10,529 bases of DNA from Euperipatoides rowelli (GCA_003024985.2 PXIH01S0036565.1); one strand, 5' to 3'; positions 1 to 7,804 are shown, counted from the first letter of the stretch. The notes: generated by a model not told the origin, from the letters alone. Program-made: numbers and translations.

Positions 1-2
1 AC

Positions 3-161
3 CTCGGCATGACGCTCAACAGTCATTGCCGACTGGACCACCATGTCAGGACAGAAATGGGCCTTTTGTACAGAACTGCTGACTGGGTCTTTTCTAGCCA
101 CTCTACACTGCTTGTTAGGAAATTAGAAATCAACTTGAAAAATCATGAAAAAGTTCTCTAA
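3..161 (+). pseudogene. Possible non-LTR retrotransposon reverse-transcriptase remnant (partial)
   Basis: An open frame of 52 codons enters from the left window edge and ends at TAA 159-161. It begins LGMTLNSHCRLDHHV and continues with LYRTADWVFSSHSTLLVRKL. In Jockey/CR1-like elements the end of the reverse-transcriptase domain often has a LGV-x-L-(D/N)-S stretch, then a HV motif, then LYR...R..LV..L; the order here is similar. The spacer between HV and LYR is shorter than usual and the catalytic part would lie outside the window, so this would be a decayed fragment. Base composition is visibly less AT-rich than what follows, and a run of 13 C comes directly after the stop. It could instead be the end of an unrelated host exon. 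The assignment rests on motif resemblance only. Confidence 0.25.
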
Positions 162-162
162 A

Positions 163-175
163 CCCCCCCCCCCCC
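163..175. repeat. C13 homopolymer tract
   Basis: Thirteen consecutive C residues lie just after the stop of the left-edge open frame. It stands out because nearly every other long homopolymer in this window is A or T. Its length may be affected by sequencing or assembly slippage. Confidence 0.9.
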
Positions 176-2498
176 TTGAATTTTGTTTCGCAAACACACT
201 TAATAGCACATACTGTATAACTTTTTTTGTGAGGTATTTATTTAACTAGATAGCAAATCATTTAATCATGAAAATATACTGTAAGCTTTTAATATAAATA
301 ACCCTCATTACTATAAATCAATACTTTTCTGTTGTAAATCAAACATTAATCTTTTTTAATAAAACAAACAAACATACAATTTTTTTTTAGTGTGTTTAAT
401 TATTTATTGTATTTAGATTGCAGCAATAGTCAACAAGAAAAATAATTTGAAAAATGAAAACATTCGCGTTTAAAATTCTTTAGTCATGTTTGATTTATTA
501 TTTTTTTAATTTCAATGATGTTGTATACCAGCCATACTGCATTTATTGGGTAACCGACCTTGCCATTAATTTTTAATTACTTAAAAATTATATTAACCAA
601 TTTATTATATACTGTAACTGTTAAATTTTAACTAATGATTTTATCAATTAGGATAAAATTTGAAACTGTGTAGTATGCAAACATATATATTTTTTTTTAT
701 TCAAAATATTTATATTAGTTTATAAATACTTCATATTATTTTCCCAATTCCAACACGTGGATTAGGACATTGGCCTTCAGAATGTACTTGATAACCGATA
801 ACACACAATAACAACAAGCAACTCAGATCTTTTATTTTATCAAACATCTAATTAGAATTCAATTAGAATAGACAATAGTAGACAGGTTTAGTACATTTCA
901 TTCTAATCAAGTTTATCTGGATTGATGTACTTAGAAGGCCATTGGGTGATAAACTTTTTTTTTTTTTTTTTAAAGTTATTAAACATTATATTGATGTACA
1001 GTATAAGTATTTTTTTTCCTCCAATTACCATAATTTACTAAATATAGCAACATGTAAGGCAGACGTTAAAATAAAAATTTAAAACAGAAATACTGTATAG
1101 CATTTTCTTTGTTTATCATCTATTATAGGCCTATATATCATTTTAGATTTTTAATCTCATTCCTAATTAATCCTACAATTAAAATAAATATAAAATTAAT
1201 TAAAATTTCTTTCTAAACTTTCATTTTCTATTAAATTTTATCAAGCTTTGAATTAAATTGCACTGACGTATCAAATACAGATACATGCAGTACCTATCAA
1301 GTGTATATTTATATATTTAAGATACCAAAAGTTTTTCAAATATTTATTTTAGTTTATTAATAATATCAAGAAAATATTAAAATTTTCATAATAGAATAAA
1401 TATTTTTAAATGAATTTTTACACAATAGGTAGGTATAAAATAGCCAGATAATAAACACACGATAATAAGATTAACAAATTCATACTTCAGCGGTATTTCA
1501 AGCAGATAATTATAAATATTATCAGCTAAATTAATGAACTCTTACTTGTTATGTTCTTCAAAGTATAGCACCAGTTTTACTATCCATGTTATATACTGTA
1601 TATCATAGAAAACAGTTGTAGATATTATATGCTAGAGAGTCAGTACAACGGCTTGTCTCCAGGAGGTACAGCGTGAAATTATTAAAGCATAGCCTCAGGC
1701 TAAGTTTCCAGTTAATCGTGGATGACGGAACAAGTAACCCCTGAACAGCTGCTAAGAAAGTTTTTTATATGATTTCTGTTATAAAACTATCATCAAATGT
1801 CAACGATTTAAGAGGGATCTGACACTGAGGTTTATTTAACACATTATTAAGAGATATTATTCTAAGCATATTTTCAACCTGAATTAAATATTTTTATTTA
1901 AATATTGCTGATATAGAAATGTCTGATTAAATATACCTGTTAAGTTTTAAAAGTTGAAGGAATATGAACCGTTGTTTTTTAAAACATATGTTTAAAACTT
2001 GAAATTATGTAAACGTTTATAAGTTAATTTGCGTTCCACGAGACACAAGGTTGATCCACTCCATGCCTTAGAGCTAAAGAGTTTCCCAAATCAAAGTTTT
2101 ATCTGTTCATTTTTTAATGATTTTTTATATAAGCTTTAGACTAGAGTATGTTCTATTATACCTGTTCATTTTTTTTACATAAAGATTTTTTTTTTATATA
2201 AGCTACAAGTTTTATCAATAAAACATTAAATATTGACACCAAAAATAAATAAATTATTTACTATATTGCATCTTTCCAAAAATGAAAATGTATTTTTTTT
2301 TTTTTGAAGATGCATTATGTATACACCATATAGGCAACTTTTTGTGATCATTTTTATTAATATTCTTTTTTAAAAAAAAAAAAATAATGGTTTTCAAAAA
2401 ATAAAAAGTTAAGATTCCTTGCATAATAAAATTTGGTTATTAAAAATATCTTGGTTAAAGAATTTGATTGTATAAATCTCTCCTATACACACATATAA
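176..2498. other. AT-rich gene-free stretch
   Basis: This is very AT-rich DNA with many stops in all frames and several homopolymer runs, including about 17 T at 955-971. Recurrent short words such as TACTGTA occur near 208, 268, 610, 1092 and 1594. A more GC-balanced patch at about 1630-1745 holds a 40-codon open frame without a start codon, and another small GC-balanced patch lies near 2035-2090. Neither could be assigned. No RNA gene or element boundary was found. Confidence 0.7.
2102..2204 (+). repeat. Diverged direct duplication (about 58-bp spacing)
   Basis: The words CTGTTCATTTTTT and TTTTTTATATAAGCT occur in the same order twice, first at about 2103-2134 and again at about 2162-2204. 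The second copy has longer T runs. This is consistent with an old local tandem duplication followed by slippage. No function is implied. Confidence 0.5.
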
Positions 2499-2518
2499 AC
2501 TGTACATGTGTGTACAGT
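2499..2518. repeat. Perfect 8-bp inverted repeat (hairpin)
   Basis: ACTGTACA (2499-2506) and TGTACAGT (2511-2518) are perfect inverted copies separated by TGTG. The site lies about 80 bp upstream of the first element of the tail-to-tail transposon pair. Whether the two are related is unknown; in AT-rich DNA such a hairpin can arise by chance. Confidence 0.8.
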
Positions 2519-2905
2519 CTGCATACTGGCCCAATTGAATAAATTGCAAAAATTAATGTAACTTTGGATGTCACTACTGACCTTGGGTCAGATATACTCT
2601 TAGGCCGGTTTCAAACAAACGTTTTTCAGACGGACGGACCCTTCGCTGATTTGAAATTAATATTAACTCAATGTAGAAGACTTGCACCAATGAGCTTTCT
2701 ACCACCAGCTGTGATTCAGCGGAACCTCATTGGTTTAGTCCGTCAAGGCTTCGTTGCATGCTAGTTGTTGTGAGCGGAGGCATTTCATCCGTCAGTCATC
2801 TGGCCGGAGATTGTTATCTCAAAATCACATTATTTTTCATATTATAAAACTTTCCAACAAACTAATGTTTTTTTATAACGGGCGAGTTTAATCAAAATAT
2901 TACTG

Positions 2906-2966
2906 TGAGATAAAACACAATATTAAATTAGTTATATCAATGAAATAAAGTTTAAATTTATTATAA
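2906..2966 (+). repeat. 61-nt core shared almost identically with copy 2 (inverted)
   Basis: This stretch matches the reverse complement of 3995-4055 at 60 of 61 positions by direct reading; the single difference is A versus T in the word CACA(A/T)TATTAAA. Adjoining parts of the two copies are clearly more diverged, with multiple substitutions and indels. It contains GAGATAAAACACA and TTAGTTATATCAATGAAAT. Confidence 0.9.
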
Positions 2967-3032
2967 TAATTTTTTTTAATCAGTCTAACAGCAATTTTTT
3001 ATTAGCAAGTTTTCAAATTTTTTTTTTTTTTA

Positions 3033-3070
3033 ATTATCATGGTACTCATGATAATGTCATCATGGTACTC
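3033..3070. repeat. Hairpin plus 12-bp direct repeat inside copy 1
   Basis: ATTATCATG (3033-3041) and CATGATAAT (3047-3055) form a perfect 9-bp stem with a GTACT loop. The 12-mer ATCATGGTACTC occurs at 3036-3047 and again at 3059-3070. The structure has no recognisable counterpart at the same place in copy 2, so it may be a local slippage product. Confidence 0.75.
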
Positions 3071-3548
3071 TACTTTAAAACTCAGTAATTGACAATGCAG
3101 CTTCATGTGAACACTGACTTTTTAATTGCTCTTGCAGATTAGGACCCTGCCGGAGCACCCGTCAGTTTACAAAAATGTTCATTTGAAACCGGCCTAAAGG
3201 CCGGTTTCAAACAAGTGTTTTTTTAGACTGACGGTGTCCTCCAGCAGGTTTCAAATCTGCAGGAGTAATTAAAAAGTCAGTGTCTCCTATTTATTTACAA
3301 GCATTGTCAATCATTGACAATTTAAGATGAGTGCATTGTCATTTTTCATAAACAGCTTGTATGGAAATATTATTTTGTTTTTATGTCGCATATTTGGATT
3401 GTTTTTCAAAGATAATAATATTCATGATAATATGAATTTAAATAAAAATCTAATTGATAATAGTTAAAAATTAATTTAAAATAATATTTTAATCTGAATA
3501 CTGCCCAACCTATTATATAACCTTACATACTCTACTTAAATGACCGCC

Positions 3549-3689
3549 ATGGCAATTAAGAAACAAAACCAAGATTCTAAATACATGGTGTGGCCTCAAT
3601 TTCAACGTAGGTGTTTGGCGTCAAATTTAAACATTAATACTAGCATAAAAGACGAGGTGAATTCAGTGAAAAAAAATAAAAGGGTATGA
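3549..3689 (+). CDS. 46-codon open frame in transposon copy 2 (unassigned)
   Basis: It starts at ATG 3549 in the context ACCGCCATGG, very close to the optimal animal initiation context, and ends at TGA 3687-3689. The peptide begins MAIKKQNQDSKYMVWPQF and continues with many K, N and S residues. It lies about 350 bp inside the right-hand terminus of copy 2, where the 5' end of a transposase gene could lie, and stops just before the 48-bp array. I recognise no domain. It could be the degraded N-terminus of an element-encoded protein, or chance. The region has no counterpart in copy 1. Confidence 0.15.
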   Translation: MAIKKQNQDSKYMVWPQFQRRCLASNLNINTSIKDEVNSVKKNKRV

Positions 3690-3711
3690 GTATGAAACAT
3701 AAAATGAATTC

Positions 3712-3950
3712 AGTGCAAAACATAGCTTGCAAATTATGCAAAGCATGCCACCTGATTGCAGTGCAAAACATAGTTTACAAATTATGCAAAGCATGCCTTC
3801 TGATTGCAGTGCAAAACATAGTTGGCAAATTATGCAATGCATGCCTTCTGATTGCAGTGCAAAACAGTTTACAAATTATGCAAAGCATGCCTTTCTTATT
3901 GCAGTGCAAAACATAGTTTGCAAATTATGCAAAGCATGCCTTCTGATTGC
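3712..3950 (+). repeat. 48-bp minisatellite, 5 copies
   Basis: Copies start at 3712, 3760, 3808, 3856 and 3903. Four are 48 bp; the fourth is 47 bp, with a 2-bp loss after GCAAAACA and a 1-bp gain in CCTTTC. The unit begins AGTGCAAAACATAGTTTG, contains AATTATGCAAAGCATGCC with an ATGC-AAA-GCAT inverted repeat, and ends TTCTGATTGC. Because 48 is a multiple of three, it creates apparent repeated peptides in two forward frames (for example KLCKACLLIA). These open frames are by-products of the array. The array sits wholly inside transposon copy 2. There are no unique spacers, so it is not a CRISPR. Confidence 0.95.
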
Positions 3951-3994
3951 ATTTCTAAAAAAAATCAATTGTTGAATTAAAATTGTCTCAAAGG

Positions 3995-4055
3995 TTATAA
4001 TAAATTTAAACTTTATTTCATTGATATAACTAATTTAATAATGTGTTTTATCTCA
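3995..4055 (-). repeat. 61-nt core, partner of 2906-2966
   Basis: The reverse complement of this stretch equals 2906-2966 except for one base. It directly follows the region between the 48-bp array and the conserved part of copy 2. The flanking homologous sequence, about 4056-4352, is visibly more diverged from copy 1. Confidence 0.9.
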
Positions 4056-4650
4056 AACAATGGTATCTTGATTGAACGCACCCATCTGAAAAAAAACTTT
4101 TGTTTGATGGAGAGTTTTATAACAACATGAAAAGCAATGTGATTTTGTGACAACAATCTCTGACTGGAGCAAATGGCTATGCTGATAGCAACTAACAGGC
4201 AGTGAAGCCCTAGCGGATTAAAACCAACAAGATTCCACTGATTCACAGCATATGGTTAAAATCTCATTTGTGGTGTCCTACATAGAGTTAAAATGTTAAT
4301 TGCAAACCAACAGAAACTCCACCCATCTAAAAAGCACTATTTGAAACTGGCCTTAAATAGTAGTTCACACATGAATGCAGTCTTTAATTTTGATAAGTGG
4401 TTCCTTAATTTGGTTATAGCATCAATTGACACTGAATATTATTCTTGTGAACTGTATATAGATATCCTGATTTAGATATAAACCCTTTCTGTTTCCATTT
4501 TCTCTTCTTGCACCCAATTCAGCTAATTGTCTTAAGATGATAAATCCTTATCCTGCTTTTCTTTGATCGTTTCAATAGTTATGTCATTTACTCGCTGTGA
4601 GAATTTAATAGTAGGAAGATAGCACTTCCTGAGAATAAATTCTATTTCAG

Positions 4651-4752
4651 AACATTGAAGGAGATATGGAGTTATATTGTGCAACATGCTTATGGAATTT
4701 CAAATCTATGCTACCATCACTTAATCTGGTCTCAGTATGCCATGAATATTAA
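4651..4752 (+). other. Exon-like open fragment after a splice-acceptor-like site
   Basis: TTCTATTTCAG ending at 4650 resembles an insect 3' splice site. From 4651 a frame is open for 33 codons to TAA 4750-4752, with an internal ATG at 4666. The reading starts NIEGDMELYCATCLWNF; the ELYCATC part recalls the start of a TRIM-type B-box zinc finger, but the later Cys and His ligands do not follow in this frame. Either it is a decayed or frameshifted exon or the resemblance is chance. No donor, start region or second exon was identified. Confidence 0.12.
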
Positions 4753-4844
4753 GCTGAGTTCATTCCATATAAATATACGTAGTTTTTGCCTCTTTATTGC
4801 AAATTCATGTGTTCTCAGATTATTTTAGGTTAAAGTCATGAAGT

Positions 4845-4960
4845 ATAATAAAAATTTGAGCCTCAAATTATTATGGGCTAGATATGGCCAGAAAATATTA
4901 TAAAATTTGAAAATCTCAAATTATTACAGACTAGCTTATATCTGGAAAATATAATAAAAT
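4845..4960 (+). repeat. Two-copy tandem duplication, about 52-54 bp
   Basis: The first copy (4845-4896) and second (4897-4950) share the order AT(A/T)ATAAAA, CTCAAATTATTA, GCTAGATAT or CTAGCTTATAT, and GAAAAT. A third partial start, ATAATAAAAT, follows at 4951-4960. It is an old local duplication with no evident function. Confidence 0.75.
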
Positions 4961-5436
4961 ATTGGAAGAACTTTAGTCAAAACACATAACGGCAATTACA
5001 CATTACAATTCTTTAGAACTTCTTTGAGCATATTTGAAAAACAGTTGCCAAAGAATGAAAATGTGAAAAAAATTGAGACAGGACAGGACGGAGGATGGAA
5101 TCAAAAAGAGAACATCGAGGGAGCACAATTGGAAATTTTCAACCATGAAAATATTATTTATTATACTAAGATGAAAATCTAATTAAATGATCGCTATACA
5201 AAAATATTAATATTTTAATGTAAATTTTATTATTGATAATAATAATGTTCAAATTAAAAAATATAAGAATTAAACCATCACTACTACTCACTAAGACTAA
5301 TTAATAAACACACATTAGAAACACAGTAAATTATAGAAAATAAATCATAAATTCAAAATTAAAACTTAGATATAGTTATTTGAAAATAAATCAACAATGT
5401 GAATTGAGTTACTAGGTTCAGAGGGGGCAATATAGC

Positions 5437-5690
5437 ATCTGTAGAGCAAACTTATCTACACAGTGTATTACAAAACAACCAAACGTGTGACTATGCGGCA
5501 AGATTAAATGGATCAACGGTCTTATTTTTTGATTTCCAGACCTAACCTTCATCCTAAGTGATAAATAACCATTTCTTAACCCTAATAATAATCAAGATGA
5601 TAATTTTTACAATATTTCATTCAGCCCAACCGTTAACCAATCAGCTGTGGTTTTTATAGTAACCTGTATGGAAAAGTTTGCTCAGCAGAC
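5437..5690. mobile_element. Candidate small DNA element with about 42-44 bp imperfect TIRs
   Basis: Left arm 5437-5480 and right arm 5649-5690 are imperfect inverted copies. The best block is GAGCAAACTT (5444-5453) against AAGTTTGCTC (5674-5683). Similarity extends inward through CAGTGTATTAC...AACC against GGTT...TAGTAACCTG. The approximately 254-bp length fits a miniature inverted-repeat element. No clean target-site duplication was found, so the exact ends are uncertain. The interior holds CCAATCAGCTG at about 5637-5647, a CCAAT word overlapping an E-box, of unproven relevance. Confidence 0.45.
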
Positions 5691-6639
5691 ATCTATGGAA
5701 AAACTCTTGTTTAATTAGCTATTCAAAATTCTTTCTATCATGTGATGCAATTAACCAATAATGAACCATATTTTCAATATTTCAATACTGCTATTTATAA
5801 AATTATGTTTGTAAGACTTAATGTTAGTGGTTTAAGACAGTTTTTATAGTGAGTTTTGTCTATTTACTCCATTAGATAAGGTAGCATTTTGATTTATTTT
5901 TCAAAAGAAACCACATGGTTCTAGCTAAATTTATAGCAGAAATATTTACGATAGCATTTCAACTTTGTGTGTCTCTATCTAGGATCCTAAATGCCATATT
6001 TTGAGTGAAATAAATGGAATACTTAAGTTAACTTTGATATTATTTTAATCAGAAATAACTGATGTGAAAAACCTGATGTGAAAACCTGAAAATTAGTTTT
6101 TTAAGTCATTTTAAGTGCTATCTATACCGTTTCACTTCCTTTAAAAACTAGATAGGATAAAAATATAAATTTAAATAAGAATACTCAAGTAATGGTAATT
6201 TGAATTAATTTGACTGATTCGTCTATTAATATAAGCTTTAACAAACTCCCATTATCAGAATTAGAGCATAGTGAATTTTATCTGAATAGACCTACATACA
6301 AAATAGTAGCCTTTACATTAAAGAGATTAGCCTACAAGATTGTAATAATAAATGAAAATAACATTAAATAACTATAGGCCTACTTGGTGGCTTTTTTTTT
6401 AATTTATTTTCTCCATTTGCATTTTTATGTATGTAAAATTAAGTATGTACTGGTTTTGCCACAAAATTAGCACCAATTCAGAATAACAGCAACAATAGTT
6501 GTTTCTTGCTTATATATAATTCAAATTCTGTCTGGTATGCTCCTTATGTTAATCATTGATAAATTAATAATTATTAAGATGTCTGTTGACCATTTAAATG
6601 AAGGATTAAATGACTGGATCTCTTGTTTCTTCTCTGCAG
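5691..6639. other. AT-rich stretch without assigned genes
   Basis: Stops are frequent in all frames. Visible structure is limited to a short direct repeat at 6059-6085 (CTGATGTGAAAAAC followed by CTGATGTGAAAAC) and several TAGCCT/TAGGCCTA words (about 6308, 6329, 6374). The end of the stretch becomes pyrimidine-rich and leads into the acceptor-like site at 6639. Confidence 0.6.
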
Positions 6640-6716
6640 AGACTAATCATGTAATCTTGTTCAGTATGCTTCCACTGCTATGTTGTCTAAAATGTTTATT
6701 GAAAGGTATTGTAGAG
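6640..6716 (+). other. Possible small internal exon
   Basis: CTCTTGTTTCTTCTCTGCAG ending at 6639 is a textbook-like 3' splice site, with a possible branch sequence AAATGAC about 30 bp upstream. The following 77 bp are open in one frame and end at GAG|GTAACT (donor at 6717); an alternative donor, AAG|GTATTG, lies at 6706. The encoded piece includes HVILFSMLPLLCCLKCLLK, which is hydrophobic and could be part of a membrane segment. The surrounding frame is open from 6537 to 6740, but its upstream part covers the pyrimidine tract. No neighbouring exon or family could be recognised. Confidence 0.2.
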
Positions 6717-7335
6717 GTAACTAAAATACATTATCACTGAATTAATAATAGCCACAAGGAAAATGTAAATTTAAAAAAAAAAACTAAAATTACTTAAAAT
6801 TTATAAATTAAATCAGGCACAGTATTTGCATACTTTCTTTAATAAATGTTTATATATAGTGAGTGTAGGCTGTTAAAAATAAATTATATAAGTTCATTTC
6901 ATACTTTAAAATAAAATAATTACCTGTTTTCTATTTTTTATAATTCGAATGATTCTATAAAATGGAATATTCTAGATTAGAATATTCCATTTTCTAAAGA
7001 GGGGGAGAAGCATCCATTTAACTTTATTCAATATTTCTTTTTGATTATTATTTTTGAAATGTCTTAATTAAAACTGATCCAGGCAGTCCAGTACTCATTT
7101 TTTGTTTCTTCTTTTAATATTATGCTGTATTTAGTTATTTTTTCAACTATTATTGCAATAAAATACATTATTTTAGTAAAAAAAAAATTACCATATTATA
7201 TAGGCTAAAAATGCCAGCAGTAAGTAGTTATTTTTTTATTTTATTTTTGATTACATAGGAGAAAAAAATAATATGCAATATTGTCTAATGAATCAATTTA
7301 TTTTTAATATACATTTTAACATTTTATTTTGCATA
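6717..7335. other. AT-rich stretch with a perfect hairpin
   Basis: No coding signal. It consists of A/T-rich DNA with homopolymer runs. The only ordered structure is the palindrome at 6959-6993, listed separately, followed by a short GAGGGGGAGAAG patch. The stretch ends at the TTAA target of the piggyBac-type element. Confidence 0.6.
6959..6993. repeat. Perfect 16-bp inverted repeat with 3-nt loop
   Basis: AAAATGGAATATTCTA (6959-6974) and TAGAATATTCCATTTT (6978-6993) are exact reverse complements separated by GAT. A 16-bp perfect stem with so small a loop is unlikely by chance even in AT-rich DNA. It could be the relic of a foldback insertion, or the stem of a small hairpin RNA, though it is shorter than typical animal miRNA precursors. 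Confidence 0.9.
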
Positions 7336-7673
7336 TTAACACTTTCAGGACGATGGACATGACATGCACGTTCACCTAGTATTGCCACATGGCCTACAGA
7401 CGTGACATTCACATTCTAAAAATTTAAATAGGCTAATATATAAATTTAAAATAAATTATGATCACTTTATTTTATTTTCTCAATATTTTAGGCTAATTTC
7501 TAATTAATACATCATTACAAAATTATTTTCAGACTATGGTAGTAATAATAATTATTCATTATATTGCTAATCGTCTATGATAAAAAAATTACAGTAAACT
7601 TTGTCAATCGGCCTTTGAATATCATCATTCTAATTTATAAAAAAAAATATTAAAAAAAAAGCGTCATTGTTAC

Positions 7674-7720
7674 ATTCATATAATTATAGAATTAGCTAGC
7701 TGGGTAATTCTATAATGAAT
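7674..7720. repeat. Imperfect hairpin inside the TTAA element
   Basis: TTATAGAATTA (7684-7694) and TAATTCTATAA (7705-7715) form a perfect 11-bp stem around a 10-nt loop GCTAGCTGGG. The stem resumes outside with ATTCA (7674-7678) and TGAAT (7716-7720) after a one-sided TATAA bulge. It may be a nested insertion relic or a chance foldback. Confidence 0.75.
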
Positions 7721-7750
7721 GGAATAGCTCCAGTCGATGATTTTTACTAA

Positions 7751-7804
7751 ACAATGAAGTAGACTATTATTGTCTGACAATGAAGTTAGCCTGTTATTGT
7801 CATG
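7751..7804 (+). repeat. Two-copy duplication of about 26-28 bp
   Basis: ACAATGAAGTAGACTATTAT begins the first copy (7751-7776) and ACAATGAAGTTAGCCTGTTAT without its last base begins the second (from 7777). Both end in TTATTGTC. It lies inside the TTAA-flanked element. Confidence 0.75.

Larger units (their letters stand above)
2603..3194 (+). mobile_element. Copy 1: short non-autonomous DNA transposon (MITE), 592 bp
   Basis: The left terminus GGCCGGTTTCAAACAAAC and the reverse complement of the right terminus, GGCCGGTTTCAAATGAAC, agree over about 18 bp with a few mismatches. Subterminal CTGACGG/CCGTCAG-type words occur near 2629, 2789 and 3159, which would fit transposase-binding repeats. There is no transposase reading frame. 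The open frame at 2564-2764 begins outside the element and crosses its boundary, so it is not a gene of the element. The centre is AT-rich with a hairpin at 3033-3055. The element is a non-autonomous derivative of the family shared with its neighbour to the right. Confidence 0.8.
3199..4352 (-). mobile_element. Copy 2: longer related DNA transposon, reversed, 1154 bp
   Basis: The left terminus GGCCGGTTTCAAACAAGTG and the right terminus, whose reverse complement reads GGCCAGTTTCAAATAGTG, define the ends. The segment 3228-3290 (ACTGACGG..., AATTAAAAAGTCAGTGT) matches the reverse complement of the right end of copy 1. The segment 3995-4352 matches the left part of copy 1 in reverse. Its middle (about 3300-3990) is about 560 bp longer overall than in copy 1 and holds a 46-codon open frame and a 48-bp tandem array. 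It may therefore be closer to the full-length ancestor, or have gained an insertion. No transposase domain is visible. The minus-strand open frame at 4013-4246 corresponds to conserved element sequence that is interrupted by stops in copy 1, so it is unlikely to be a maintained protein. Confidence 0.8.
2600..4355. mobile_element. Tail-to-tail pair of related inverted-repeat DNA transposons
   Basis: Two copies of one element family lie in opposite orientation, joined at TAAA 3195-3198. The far ends both read GGCC(G/A)GTTTCAAA going inward, and both are preceded on the outside by a TTA triplet on the + strand (2600-2602 and 4353-4355). The left part of copy 1 aligns with the reverse complement of the right part of copy 2 over more than 300 bp, and the two inner ends also align with each other in inverted orientation. 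TIRs starting GGCC with TWA target duplications suggest the PIF/Harbinger (Tourist) type. The junction lacks a clean TTA, so the superfamily is an inference; a hAT or other family is possible. The simplest history is insertion of one copy at the target duplication of the other. Confidence 0.8.
4356..5436. other. AT-rich stretch between two transposable elements
   Basis: No convincing gene. It contains an exon-like fragment at 4651-4752 and a two-copy duplication at 4845-4950, both listed separately, plus a short purine-rich run (GACAGGACAGGACGGAGG) near 5078-5095. The last 300 bp are almost pure A/T with stops in all frames. Confidence 0.6.

Noticed and set aside
769-943. Inverted similarity ATTGGCCTTC...GAAGGCCATT, about 150 bp apart.
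   Set aside because: Only about 10 bp match well and neither extended terminal repeats nor target duplications were seen.
1622-1744. A 40-codon open frame in a GC-balanced patch (includes VQRLVSRRYSVKLLKH).
   Set aside because: It has no start codon, no clear splice acceptor and no recognisable family; length is within chance for this patch.
2035-2090. GGTTGATCC-like word considered as a tRNA or SINE B box.
   Set aside because: No matching A box at the right distance and no cloverleaf could be folded by eye.
2564-2764. 66-codon open frame on the + strand.
   Set aside because: It starts outside and crosses the left boundary of transposon copy 1; the homologous part in copy 2 does not preserve a matching full frame.
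3712-3950. Regular repeat array considered as a CRISPR.
   Set aside because: Units are contiguous without unique spacers, and the sequence is animal nuclear DNA; the same holds for 9199-9620.
3686-3975. Two overlapping open frames of 76 and 82 codons with repeated Cys-containing peptides.
   Set aside because: They follow automatically from a 48-bp tandem unit (multiple of three) and exist in two frames at once, so they are not evidence of a repeat protein.
4013-4246. 77-codon minus-strand open frame.
   Set aside because: It is conserved element DNA of copy 2; the equivalent region in copy 1 has in-frame stops, so no protein appears to be maintained.
4293-4475. 60-codon + strand open frame.
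   Set aside because: It spans the right terminus of transposon copy 2 into flanking DNA, with no domain and no acceptor or promoter signal.
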